From assembly GCA_037442565.1 (NCBI GenBank), contig JBBIQA010000145.1, positions 1-11,831 of the forward strand: 11,831 nucleotides of DNA. The letters are read 5' to 3'. The notes beneath the pieces were generated by a model. The model had not been told where the DNA came from. It did not search any database and saw only the letters and a list, made by a program, of their open reading frames with translations. The translations under genes and the position numbers were made by a program. Source of the stretch: PALSA-911 sp037442565. GTDB lineage: Bacteria; Pseudomonadota; Alphaproteobacteria; Acetobacterales; Acetobacteraceae. Below are positions 1 to 6,833 of this stretch, piece by piece. How positions within the stretch are numbered: the first letter of the stretch is position 1; each line of letters opens with the position of its first letter.

Positions 1-706
1 GGTGCTGAAAACCACGCGGCTGGGCTATGACGGCAAGGGCCAGGCGATGCTGCGCCGGCCGGAAGACCTCACCGCCGGATTTGCCTCTTTGTATCCCAAA
101 CCATTGATTCTGGAAGGTTTCGTCGATTACGCGATGGAGATCAGCGTGGTCGTCGCGCGCAGCGCGGACGGCGCGGTATCGGCCTTCGACACGGTGGAGA
201 ACCGCCATCGCGATCACATCCTGGACCTGACCCTGGCGCCGGCCAGGCTGCCTGAGGAGACGGCTCAGGAGGCGCAGCGCATAGCGATCCGGGTGGCGCA
301 CGCGCTGGATCTGGTGGGGCTGCTGGCGGTGGAGATGTTCGTCGACCGGCAGGGCCGGGTGCTCGCCAACGAAATCGCGCCGCGGCCGCATAATTCCGGC
401 CACTGGACCATCGATGCCTGTCCGACGAGCCAGTTCGAACTGCATATCCGCGCCATCGCCGGGTTGCCCCTGCCGCCGGCCACACGACACTCGGACGCAG
501 TGATGAAAAATCTGGTCGGACCGGAAGAAGCCGCCCTGTGGCCGGAAATACTGGCCGCGCCCGGCCTGATCCCGCACCTGTACGGCAAGGCGGAAGCGCG
601 CCCTGGCCGCAAGATGGGGCATGTGACCCGGCTGTTCCCGAAAGGCGCGCTGCCCGGCGAGTTCGGCGTCGCGGCCGCGCTGGGGCCGGTGGCGCCGCGG
701 GAATAG
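1..706 (+). CDS. purK: N5-carboxyaminoimidazole ribonucleotide synthase (PurK), 5'-truncated
   Basis: PurK is the ATP-grasp enzyme that carboxylates aminoimidazole ribonucleotide at N5 using ATP and bicarbonate in de novo purine synthesis; its product goes to PurE. The gene enters from the left edge (codons in frame from base 2), so the N-terminal pre-ATP-grasp part is missing. About 234 residues remain of a protein usually near 350-370. The fragment opens with the ATP-binding stretch KTTRLGYDGKGQ. It then shows the central ATP-grasp strands and the metal/ATP-binding signature NEIAPRPHNSGHWT (about residues 122-135 of the fragment), followed by SQFELHIRAI and the C-terminal ARPGRKMGH segment, all typical of PurK. 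The first GTG in the window is an internal valine, not a start. purE is commonly just upstream of purK, but that side is outside the window. Identification is very secure; only the 5' end is unknown. Confidence 0.95.
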   Translation, partial: VLKTTRLGYDGKGQAMLRRPEDLTAGFASLYPKPLILEGFVDYAMEISVVVARSADGAVSAFDTVENRHRDHILDLTLAPARLPEETAQEAQRIAIRVAHALDLVGLLAVEMFVDRQGRVLANEIAPRPHNSGHWTIDACPTSQFELHIRAIAGLPLPPATRHSDAVMKNLVGPEEAALWPEILAAPGLIPHLYGKAEARPGRKMGHVTRLFPKGALPGEFGVAAALGPVAPRE

Positions 707-713
707 CCGGCAA

Positions 714-738
714 GGCCACGGGGTAATGCCCCGTGGCC
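714..738. terminator. Perfect 10-bp hairpin between convergent genes, probable bidirectional terminator
   Basis: The arms GGCCACGGGG (714-723) and CCCCGTGGCC (729-738) are perfectly complementary around a TAATG loop. The hairpin fills nearly all of the 32-bp gap between the purK stop (706) and the stop codon of the convergent gene (739-741), where a two-way terminator would sit. Neither side carries a good T tract (CTACTCTC on the plus side, TTGCC on the minus side). It may therefore act as an mRNA 3'-end stabiliser or a Rho-assisted terminator and not as a classical intrinsic one. Confidence 0.6.
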
Positions 739-1311
739 CTACTCTCTGCGAAGCTTCGCCGCCGCGCGGGCCACGCAGCGTTCGAACACGGCGAGGTCGG
801 TCCAGCGTTGCGGTTCCGGGACTTCCTCGGTGATCAGTTCGCCGCCGGAGCCGACGATCCCGACGGCGATCATGAGGTTGTCGAACAGGCCGAAGCGTTC
901 CACCAGCAGACCTTCGGTGTCGCGTTCCGCCGCGTCATGCAATCCGATATGGGTCGTGGTGCGCTCGGTGAACGGGCGGGCGGTCGTGGCGTAGCCGAAA
1001 ACCGGCCGGCCCAGGGCGCGCATGAAGCCGATTTCAAACACTGTGCCGGCATCGGCGCTGGGGCCACGGAATGGGGTCAGGTTGGCGATCACGGCATCCG
1101 CGCCGGCGATGTGGGCCTCGTTGCGCAGGCCGATGCCATGCCAGTCCGGGAGGTCGGACCAGGCCGCCGGCTCGTCAGCCACCGGGTCGAACGGCGAGAT
1201 GCCGGCCAGGCCGTGGCGGGCGCAGATCGCCTTCTTGCGTTCCAGCCACGCCTCGGGCGCGGGCAAGAACACGTCGGGGCCGGCCAGGTAGACTCGTGGC
1301 ATGGCGGACAT
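739..1311 (-). CDS. Nucleoside 2-deoxyribosyltransferase family protein
   Basis: The gene encodes about 190 residues of the nucleoside 2-deoxyribosyltransferase family (PF05014 type), cytosolic enzymes that cleave or transfer the (deoxy)ribosyl group of nucleosides or nucleotides in salvage and pool sanitation. Seen in the sequence: N-terminal strand and loop VYLAGPDVF (residues 7-15), the substrate loop GADAVIANLTPFRGPSADAGT (70-90), then VFEIGF with the probable nucleophile Glu93. FDNLMI (143-148) matches the position where the neighbouring subunit donates a residue to the active site in known members. The substrate (deoxynucleoside, as in lactobacilli, or nucleoside 5'-monophosphate, as in Rcl/DNPH1) cannot be told from sequence. 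The start is uncertain: ATG at 1311 and ATG at 1302 are both in frame just before the conserved core, and neither has a good Shine-Dalgarno. The reading frame stays open farther upstream, but that part is antisense to the formamidase-like gene and has no family similarity. It is convergent with purK and divergent from the hydrolase gene, with a 69-bp gap. Confidence 0.85.
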   Translation of the reverse strand: MSAMPRVYLAGPDVFLPAPEAWLERKKAICARHGLAGISPFDPVADEPAAWSDLPDWHGIGLRNEAHIAGADAVIANLTPFRGPSADAGTVFEIGFMRALGRPVFGYATTARPFTERTTTHIGLHDAAERDTEGLLVERFGLFDNLMIAVGIVGSGGELITEEVPEPQRWTDLAVFERCVARAAAKLRRE

Positions 1312-1367
1312 CGGGGACAAATCTGCCCGCTTGCCCTCGGCCGGCCAAGCGGGTTGAAGGGGGTACC

Positions 1368-1374
1368 AGGAGGA
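1368..1374 (+). promoter_or_regulatory. Strong ribosome binding site fixing the start of the formamidase-like hydrolase
   Basis: AGGAGGA lies 6 bases before ATG 1381. It decides the start within an open frame that continues in phase back to 733. That longer frame overlaps the deoxyribosyltransferase gene antisense and has no recognisable protein content. Confidence 0.8.
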
Positions 1375-1380
1375 TTTCAC

Positions 1381-2223
1381 ATGCCGGCCGAAGCGATCAT
1401 CAACCCAGCCATGGAACGCGAGTACAACAACCGCGCCAAGGTGCCCGACTTTGCTGCGATCGCGCAGGGTTGGGCACGGGAGGCGGCGGCCTTTCGCGCC
1501 GGGCACGCCCACGCGGAGATGGGACTGTCCTATGGGCCCTCTCCGCGGCAGATCGTGGACATCTTCTGGCCGGGGGCGGCGCGGGACGTACCCCTCGCGC
1601 TGTTCCTTCATGGCGGCTATTGGCAGGCGCTGGACGGCAGTTGGTTCAGCCATCTGGCCACCGGCTTGAACGCGCACGGGGTGGCCGTGGCGATGCCGAC
1701 GCATGATCTGTGTCCGGCGGTTTCCCTCGCCGCCCTGGTCGAACAGGTCCGCGGCGCCGTGGCGATGCTGTATCGGCGGCATGGGCGCCGAATGGTGGCG
1801 ACAGGGCATTCCGCCGGCGGGCATCTTACCGCCATGCTGATGGCAACGGACTGGCCGGCGCGCGATCCGGCCTTGCCGCGGGATCTGGTGACAGCTGGAT
1901 TATCGATCAGCGGCCTGTTCGACCTCACCCCCCTGATTGAGACCACGATCAATGGTCCGCTGGGCCTTGATCTGGCCGAGGCCACGCGCCTGTCACCGAT
2001 GCGGATGCCCAAGCCGGGGCTGCAACTCCATGCGATGGTCGGCGGGCTGGAGGGGCCGGAATACGCCCGGCAGTCCCGCGAGATGGCTGCCGCGTGGGAT
2101 GGAAGCTGGCAAAGCGTACCGGGCGCCGATCATTTTTCGATCATTCCCGAGTTCGCCGACCCAGACTCCGAATTGGTTCGCAAGACTTTGCAGTTGCAAA
2201 AAATTTACCTGCCGTCAGGCTAG
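1381..2223 (+). CDS. Alpha/beta hydrolase, kynurenine formamidase (arylformamidase)-like
   Basis: This is a 280-residue alpha/beta hydrolase. Seen in the sequence: the oxyanion motif HGGYW (77-81), characteristic of the eukaryote-type kynurenine formamidase branch and related esterases; the nucleophile elbow GHSAGG (142-147) with Ser144; and His251 in GADHFSII. The position equivalent to the acid of the triad appears to be Glu224 in GGLEGPEY; animal enzymes have Asp in the matching DSPEF motif. Known family role: hydrolysis of N-formylkynurenine to kynurenine and formate in tryptophan breakdown, but many bacterial homologues are uncharacterised esterases. No tryptophan dioxygenase or kynureninase gene is nearby, so the substrate is inferred only at family level. 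There is no signal peptide, so it is cytosolic. The start is set by the strong SD at 1368-1374. The stop TAG (2221-2223) overlaps the stop of the convergent kinase gene. Confidence 0.8.
   Translation: MPAEAIINPAMEREYNNRAKVPDFAAIAQGWAREAAAFRAGHAHAEMGLSYGPSPRQIVDIFWPGAARDVPLALFLHGGYWQALDGSWFSHLATGLNAHGVAVAMPTHDLCPAVSLAALVEQVRGAVAMLYRRHGRRMVATGHSAGGHLTAMLMATDWPARDPALPRDLVTAGLSISGLFDLTPLIETTINGPLGLDLAEATRLSPMRMPKPGLQLHAMVGGLEGPEYARQSREMAAAWDGSWQSVPGADHFSIIPEFADPDSELVRKTLQLQKIYLPSG
2198..2219 (-). terminator. Possible weak intrinsic terminator of the kinase gene, inside the 3' end of the hydrolase gene
   Basis: Read on the minus strand just after the kinase stop codon, CCTG-ACGG-CAGG forms a 4-bp stem with a tetraloop, followed by TAAA and then six T residues (2203-2198). 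The stem is short and the T run is offset by four bases, so this is a weak candidate. It lies entirely within the last codons of the convergent hydrolase gene and accounts for the locally AT-rich end of that gene. Confidence 0.35.
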
Positions 2224-5201
2224 GCGGGGGCCAGCGAGAACAGCGTCCGGAAGGCCGCATCGGTCCGGGCAAGGTCGTCTTCCAGGCCGATCGCGGCGCG
2301 GCGCGCGCCTGCCGTGTCCGCGTTGCGCGCGGCCTGCATAACCCGGCGCAGGCGGACTTCCAGCGCCGCCATCGCATAGCTCGCGGCCATACCCGCCATG
2401 GCGTGGGCCTCGGCCTCGATCGCGTGGGCCTCGCCCGCGGCGACCGCGCCCCGCAGGGCGGGCAAACGGACGGCGAGATCCCGCAGGCATTGATCGACCA
2501 GATCGGCCAGCAGGTCAGGAGCCAGGTTGGCGCGCAGTTCGGTCAGCCGGGGCTCGTCCACCGCCGGTGTGGCGATTGTCCGCGTTATCGTGTGGGGTCG
2601 CACGGGCCGCGGCTCGAAACCGGCCGGCACTGCCGTGTGCCTGCCTGGCCAGACGTGGCGGGCAATGGCCTCCTGGAGCGTGAAGGTATCGGCGGGCTTG
2701 GTCAACATGTCCTTCATGCCGGCCGCGAGGCAGTTCGCCCGCTCTTCCGGCCCGGTATTGGCGGTCAGCGCCACGACCGGGACCGACGCGGCGATGCCGC
2801 CCAGGGCATGCAACGCCCGCGCCGCGTCCATCCCGTTCATGCCTGGCATCAGGATATCCATCAGCACGAGGTCGTAAGGGGTCCGCTGCGCCGCGGCGAC
2901 GGCCGCCTCGCCGGTTTCGGCAATGTCCACCTTGTGCCCCTCGCGGCGCAGCAGCGTGGCGATGATCGTCCTGTTGGAGGCAATGTCGTCGACCAGCAGC
3001 ACCCGGGTGCGCGGCAAGACCCGGGGAACCTGGCGGACCGCGGGCGGCAGGCTGGCAGCGCCGTCAGGCGCGGCCAGGACAGGCAGCGTGATCCAGAATT
3101 CATTGCAGTCCGGCGGTTGCTCGCGATAGCCGATCTCTCCCCCCATCAGCATGGTAAGCCGCTGACAGATGGTGAGACCGAGGCCCGTTCCCGGTTTCAA
3201 AGGCGAGCCATGCTGCTCCAGCCTGGAGAAGGGCTGGAATAGCCGGACTCGGTCCGCCACGCTGATGGCAGGACCGCGATCGCGCAAGCCCAGTCGCAGG
3301 CTCGTGTGCCCAGCCGCCACCAGGGGCACGACTTCCAGCACGATCTCGCCGGGGCGGGAGTATTTCACCGCGTTGCTCACCAGGTTCATCAGCACCTGCC
3401 GCAACCGCCCAGCGTCGGTGTACAGCGTCTCCGGCACGCCGATGGCCAACTCCAGGCGGAGCGAAAGGCCGCGCATAGCTGCTTGATCCTGAAAGACTTC
3501 CAGGACGCTTTCCAGCAGTGGCCGGAGCGCGAAGACGGCCGGGCGCAGGGCCAGTTGGCCGGCGTCGGCGCGCGACATCTCGAGAATGTCGTCCAGCAAC
3601 CCAAGCAGCGCGTCACCGGACTGGCGCGCCAAGCCGAGGATGCCACGCTCGCCGGGCGGCAGGTCGCTGGCATGCAGCATCATCATCGCGCTGAGCAGCG
3701 TGTTCAGCGGCGTGCGTATCTCATGGCTGACGATGGCGACGAAGCGGGACTTGTCCGCCGCCGCAGCCTCCGCGATCTCACGCGCACGTTCCAGCGCTCG
3801 CTCGGCCTGCTTGCGCTCGGTGATGTCGGAATAGAGCGTGACGAAGCCGCCATTCGGCAGCGGACTGCGCCGCATCTCCAGAATGTGGCCATTCGGCCGG
3901 GCACGCTCTGTCACTCCCATCGCGTTGCCGGTCCGCAGCAGGTCCATGCGCCGGGCTACCTCCGCCTCCGCATCCACCTTGCCGAACTCGCCGGCCTCTG
4001 CCTGGGCACGCAGAATATCGGCCATCGGCAGACCGACGCGCAGGATCTCCGCCGGCACGCCGGTGTAGTGGGTGAAACGAGCGTTCCATTGGCGCAGACG
4101 CAGGTCAGCGTCCACCACCGACACGCCGTCGGAAATACCGACGAGGATCGCAGCGAGCTGCGCCGCGTTCGCTTCGGCGAGTTCCCTGGTCGCCACCTCG
4201 CGGGCATTGGCTTCCTCCAATGCCCGCCGATCTCTGGCCAGCCCCCTTTCCCGGAGCCGGGCGGCACGCGTTTCCCGCAGGAGGGCCGCCATGATGAACA
4301 GCAGTAGCAGCGTGATGCAGCCGGCAAAGATCCGCGCACCACGCTGCCAGTCGTAATGCGCCTCCAGCGCCATGGCGGGATCGACGCACATCACCACCTC
4401 GAGCGGGCGGCCCATCACCGGACGCAGGTCGCACATCCGCACGCCTTGCCCCTGTGCAATCTCCCCCATCCAGGGGCCGTCCGAATTATGCCGCATCGCG
4501 TCGGACAGCGGCGAGTCCGCGATATCGCTGCCCGGCACCGGCGCCTCCGCGCCAGCACTGGCGAAGACCTTGCCATGCCGGGTGCCGACCAGCGCGATGA
4601 TGCCATGCGACCCAAGGTCCGCGGCGTGGAAGAACGAGACAACGGTGTCGGTATCGAAAAACAGCCCAATCACGCCGGCGAAATGTCCCTCGGGGGTGTC
4701 CAGCCGGCGGGCCAGGCCGATGTGCCCGTGCTGAGCGGTCTGGTCACGCCCCACCATGCCGATGAACAGGTTGCCGTCGTCCGCGGACAGCTGGGCGCGG
4801 TCCTTGAACCCTTCTTGCGAGGATAGATCGACCCCGACCAGTTCGGGTCGGCTACTCAGCCGGACGATCCCCCGCGCGTCGGTCAAATAGATATCGACCC
4901 CGGGATCGTCGATCACCCTGGCCCGGCGCTGCCAGGATACCAGGTTGAAACCGGCTGGATCGTGTTCCCAGTCGTCTTCCAGAATACGCAGAGTCTGGTC
5001 GACCGAGACCAACCGGCGCCGCACCTGGTGCTCGAACAGCAGCGCCTTGTTCGCCAGTTCCGCGTTGGCATGCGCAAGGGCGGTACGCGCCTCGGTATGC
5101 AGCGCGCTCAGGGTGCCCAGCCAGGTCAGGGCGATCAACGCCAGCCCGCCGAGCAGGATCGCGAGATAGGCCAGCCCGATCGATCGAAGCCATCGTTTCA
5201 T
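2220..5201 (-). CDS. Membrane-bound hybrid sensor histidine kinase (dCache-like sensor, PAS, HisKA, HATPase, REC, HPt)
   Basis: This 993-residue protein is a self-contained phosphorelay. Order of parts: transmembrane helix 1 (about 8-30); an extracytoplasmic sensor region (about 31-289) with the YLTDARGIVRLSS and GLFFDTDTVVSFF strands of a Cache-type fold; transmembrane helix 2 (about 290-308); a charged coiled-coil linker (310-348); and a PAS domain (about 349-465, ending SDITERKQAE). HisKA follows with the H box SHEIRTPLN (His493). The HATPase has N box LMNLVSNAVKYS (604-615), G1 box DRGPAI (641-646) and G2 box GTGLGL (671-676). The REC domain has Asp738/739, phosphoacceptor Asp782 in MDILMPGMNG, Thr813 and Lys835. 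A C-terminal HPt helix bundle (about 880-985) has His933. Oddities: the second glycine of the G1 DxGxG motif is Ala645, and the HPt motif is HAMAG, lacking the usual Lys after the His. No partner regulator is adjacent; signal and target are unknown. ATG 5201 lacks a clear SD but leads directly into the positively charged N-terminus and first helix. Its divergent neighbour is icd. Confidence 0.93.
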   Translation of the reverse strand: MKRWLRSIGLAYLAILLGGLALIALTWLGTLSALHTEARTALAHANAELANKALLFEHQVRRRLVSVDQTLRILEDDWEHDPAGFNLVSWQRRARVIDDPGVDIYLTDARGIVRLSSRPELVGVDLSSQEGFKDRAQLSADDGNLFIGMVGRDQTAQHGHIGLARRLDTPEGHFAGVIGLFFDTDTVVSFFHAADLGSHGIIALVGTRHGKVFASAGAEAPVPGSDIADSPLSDAMRHNSDGPWMGEIAQGQGVRMCDLRPVMGRPLEVVMCVDPAMALEAHYDWQRGARIFAGCITLLLLFIMAALLRETRAARLRERGLARDRRALEEANAREVATRELAEANAAQLAAILVGISDGVSVVDADLRLRQWNARFTHYTGVPAEILRVGLPMADILRAQAEAGEFGKVDAEAEVARRMDLLRTGNAMGVTERARPNGHILEMRRSPLPNGGFVTLYSDITERKQAERALERAREIAEAAAADKSRFVAIVSHEIRTPLNTLLSAMMMLHASDLPPGERGILGLARQSGDALLGLLDDILEMSRADAGQLALRPAVFALRPLLESVLEVFQDQAAMRGLSLRLELAIGVPETLYTDAGRLRQVLMNLVSNAVKYSRPGEIVLEVVPLVAAGHTSLRLGLRDRGPAISVADRVRLFQPFSRLEQHGSPLKPGTGLGLTICQRLTMLMGGEIGYREQPPDCNEFWITLPVLAAPDGAASLPPAVRQVPRVLPRTRVLLVDDIASNRTIIATLLRREGHKVDIAETGEAAVAAAQRTPYDLVLMDILMPGMNGMDAARALHALGGIAASVPVVALTANTGPEERANCLAAGMKDMLTKPADTFTLQEAIARHVWPGRHTAVPAGFEPRPVRPHTITRTIATPAVDEPRLTELRANLAPDLLADLVDQCLRDLAVRLPALRGAVAAGEAHAIEAEAHAMAGMAASYAMAALEVRLRRVMQAARNADTAGARRAAIGLEDDLARTDAAFRTLFSLAPA

Positions 5202-5288
5202 GTCGCGGTTGCTGCCACGCGTCCGACTTTCAACATCTGCCTCCGATCCAACGGTTCTGAAAAGGACGGGTTCGGCATCGCCTCATCA

Positions 5289-5298
5289 ACGTATACGT
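5289..5298. promoter_or_regulatory. Palindrome ACGTATACGT, possible operator
   Basis: A perfect 10-bp palindrome in the spacer, about 90 bp upstream of the kinase start and about 195 bp upstream of the icd start. It is a candidate binding site for a dimeric regulator, but a palindrome of this length can also occur by chance. Confidence 0.25.
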
Positions 5299-5410
5299 GC
5301 ATTCCTCCGCCGGACCAATGGTTTACCGCGGGACCATCGCCTTGCCGCCCGCCATCCGATCAGGGTGCCCGGCTTGCCCCCTCCGCCTTGCGGTGCGATT
5401 GTCCGCCCGT

Positions 5411-5455
5411 TTCGGGAAGTCCGGTTACGGGAAGCTCCCATTTGGGAAGCCGTGC
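5411..5455 (+). repeat. Three tandem 15-bp units with core GGGAAG upstream of icd
   Basis: GGGAAG occurs at 5414, 5429 and 5444, exactly 15 bp apart. Each copy is preceded by T-T/A-C/T and followed by C or T. The units are TTCGGGAAGTCCGGT, TACGGGAAGCTCCCA and TTTGGGAAGCCGTGC. Between copies two and three lies TCCCA-TT-TGGGA (5436-5447), an inverted repeat that uses the third core. The last unit ends 37 bp before the icd start. This could be a regulator-binding array or part of the 5' leader. Confidence 0.45.
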
Positions 5456-5492
5456 CGCTCTGGCCCGGCATAGCGATGAGCAAGAGGACAGA

Positions 5493-6710
5493 ATGGCGAA
5501 AATCAAGGTGAAGACCCCGGTTGTCGAGCTCGATGGGGACGAGATGACCCGCATCATCTGGGGTTTCATCAAGGACAAGCTGATCCTTCCCTATCTGGAC
5601 ATCGACCTCAAATACTACGATCTCGGCATCGAATACCGCGACCAGACCAACGACCAAGTAACGGTCGACAGTGCCAACGCCATCAAGCAGTACGGCGTGG
5701 GCGTGAAATGCGCCACCATCACGCCTGATGAGCAGCGTGTGACCGAGTTCGGCCTGAAGGCAATGTATCGCAGCCCGAACGGCACCATCCGCAACATCCT
5801 GGACGGCACGATCTTCCGCGAGCCGATCATCTGCAAGAACGTGCCTCGACTGGTGCCGCACTGGACCCAGCCGATCGTCATCGGGCGCCACGCCTATGGC
5901 GATATCTACCGCGCGACCGAGATGAAGATCCCTGGCGCCGGCTCGGTAAAGCTGGTGTACGAGCCGTCGGACGGCAGTTCGCCCGCGCAGACCTTGTCGG
6001 TGCACGAGTTCAAGGGCGCCGGCGTCGCCATGGGCATGCACAATCTGCAGATTTCGATCGACGGTTTCGCCCGCGCCACGTTCAACTACGGCATCCAGCG
6101 TGGCTATCCGGTGTACCTGTCGACGAAGAACACCATCCTGAAGGTCTATGACGGCTACTTCAAGGACCGCTTCCAGGAGATTTTCGACAAGGAATTCAAG
6201 GCAGCCTACGACAAAGCTGGCCTGACCTATGAGCACCGGCTGATCGACGACATGGTCGCCTGCGCGCTGAAATGGAACGGCGGCTATCTGTGGGCCTGCA
6301 AAAACTACGACGGCGACGTGGAGTCTGACATCGTCGCGCAGGGCTTCGGCTCGCTTGGCCTGATGACCTCCGTGCTGCTCAGCCCGGACGGCAACACGGT
6401 GGAGTCCGAGGCCGCGCACGGCACCGTGACGCGCCACTACCGCGAGCACCAGAAGGGACGGGAAACCTCCACCAACCCGATCGCCTCGATCTTCGCCTGG
6501 ACCCGCGGCATCGCGTATCGTGGCAAGTTCGACAACACGCCGGACGTGACCGGCTTCGCCGAGACGCTGGAGAAGGTCTGCGTGGAGACGGTGGAGAGCG
6601 GGTTCATGACCAAGGACCTCGCCGTGCTGATCGGACCCGAGCAGAAGTGGCTGAACACGCAGGACTTCCTCGCCAAGATCGACGACAACCTGAAGAAGGC
6701 GATGGCCTGA
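5493..6710 (+). CDS. icd: NADP-dependent isocitrate dehydrogenase, eukaryote-like dimeric type
   Basis: The enzyme catalyses oxidative decarboxylation of isocitrate to 2-oxoglutarate with NADP in the TCA cycle, in the cytosol. The 405-residue protein belongs to the branch shared with animal IDH1/IDH2, not the E. coli Icd branch. Its key residues fall at the same numbers as in human IDH1: Ser94 and Arg100 in SPNGTIRN, Arg109, Arg132 in IGRHAYGD, Tyr139, Lys212 in STKNTIL, Asp252 in RLIDDMVA, and Asp275 and Asp279 in NYDGDVESD. Arg314 and His315 in HGTVTRHYR are the residues that select NADP over NAD. The frame is open far upstream, but the conserved N-terminus MAKIKVKTPVVELDGDEM begins at ATG 5493 with GAGGA 4 bases before it. 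The gene ends in front of a strong intrinsic terminator and appears monocistronic. Confidence 0.97.
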   Translation: MAKIKVKTPVVELDGDEMTRIIWGFIKDKLILPYLDIDLKYYDLGIEYRDQTNDQVTVDSANAIKQYGVGVKCATITPDEQRVTEFGLKAMYRSPNGTIRNILDGTIFREPIICKNVPRLVPHWTQPIVIGRHAYGDIYRATEMKIPGAGSVKLVYEPSDGSSPAQTLSVHEFKGAGVAMGMHNLQISIDGFARATFNYGIQRGYPVYLSTKNTILKVYDGYFKDRFQEIFDKEFKAAYDKAGLTYEHRLIDDMVACALKWNGGYLWACKNYDGDVESDIVAQGFGSLGLMTSVLLSPDGNTVESEAAHGTVTRHYREHQKGRETSTNPIASIFAWTRGIAYRGKFDNTPDVTGFAETLEKVCVETVESGFMTKDLAVLIGPEQKWLNTQDFLAKIDDNLKKAMA

Positions 6711-6732
6711 CACGCCGCGCCGGCCCAATCGG

Positions 6733-6759
6733 AAGGCCCGCCGAGAGGCGGGCCTTTTT
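6733..6759 (+). terminator. Rho-independent terminator of icd
   Basis: GGCCCGCC (6735-6742), loop GAGA and GGCGGGCC (6747-6754) form a perfect 8-bp GC stem, extended by two A-T pairs from the flanking AA and TT. Five T residues (6755-6759) follow directly. It lies 22 bp after the icd stop and isolates icd from the downstream genes. Confidence 0.93.
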
Positions 6760-6833
6760 CGTTATGTGCCGATATCGTTGTGCGTCGGCGCAAACCGGGT
6801 CAGACTGTTAGGCACCAAAAAGAGGGAACGGCC

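Larger units (their letters stand above)
5202..5492. promoter_or_regulatory. Divergent intergenic region between the kinase gene and icd
   Basis: These 291 bp without a gene should contain the promoters for both flanking genes. I see a 10-bp palindrome (5289-5298), a triple GGGAAG repeat with 15-bp spacing (5411-5455), and an imperfect SD-like GAGGA (5484-5488) 4 bases before the icd start. No confident -35/-10 pair stands out. Short open frames here have no recognisable product. Confidence 0.5.

Noticed and set aside
733..1380. In-frame upstream extension of the formamidase-like gene back to 733 (would make 496 residues)
   Set aside because: It is antisense to the deoxyribosyltransferase gene, has low-complexity content with no family similarity, and the strong SD at 1368-1374 sets the start at 1381.
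1312..1824. In-frame N-terminal extension of the minus-strand deoxyribosyltransferase to 1824 (361 residues)
   Set aside because: The added part is the reverse of the hydrolase coding sequence and the conserved fold starts only at the MPRVYLAGPDV segment.
2094..4307. Long plus-strand open frames (2094-3242, 382 residues; 3306-4307, 333 residues) opposite the kinase
   Set aside because: They are codon-bias shadows in GC-rich DNA: Arg/Gly/His/Gln-rich with no motifs, while the minus strand encodes a continuous, fully recognisable kinase.
4962..5492. Upstream in-frame extension of icd to 4962
   Set aside because: It runs through the kinase gene and the divergent spacer; the conserved IDH N-terminus begins at 5493 with an SD-like sequence.
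5286..6728. 480-residue minus-strand open frame opposite icd
   Set aside because: It mirrors icd, has a Val/Asp/His-rich shadow composition, and icd residues are conserved throughout.
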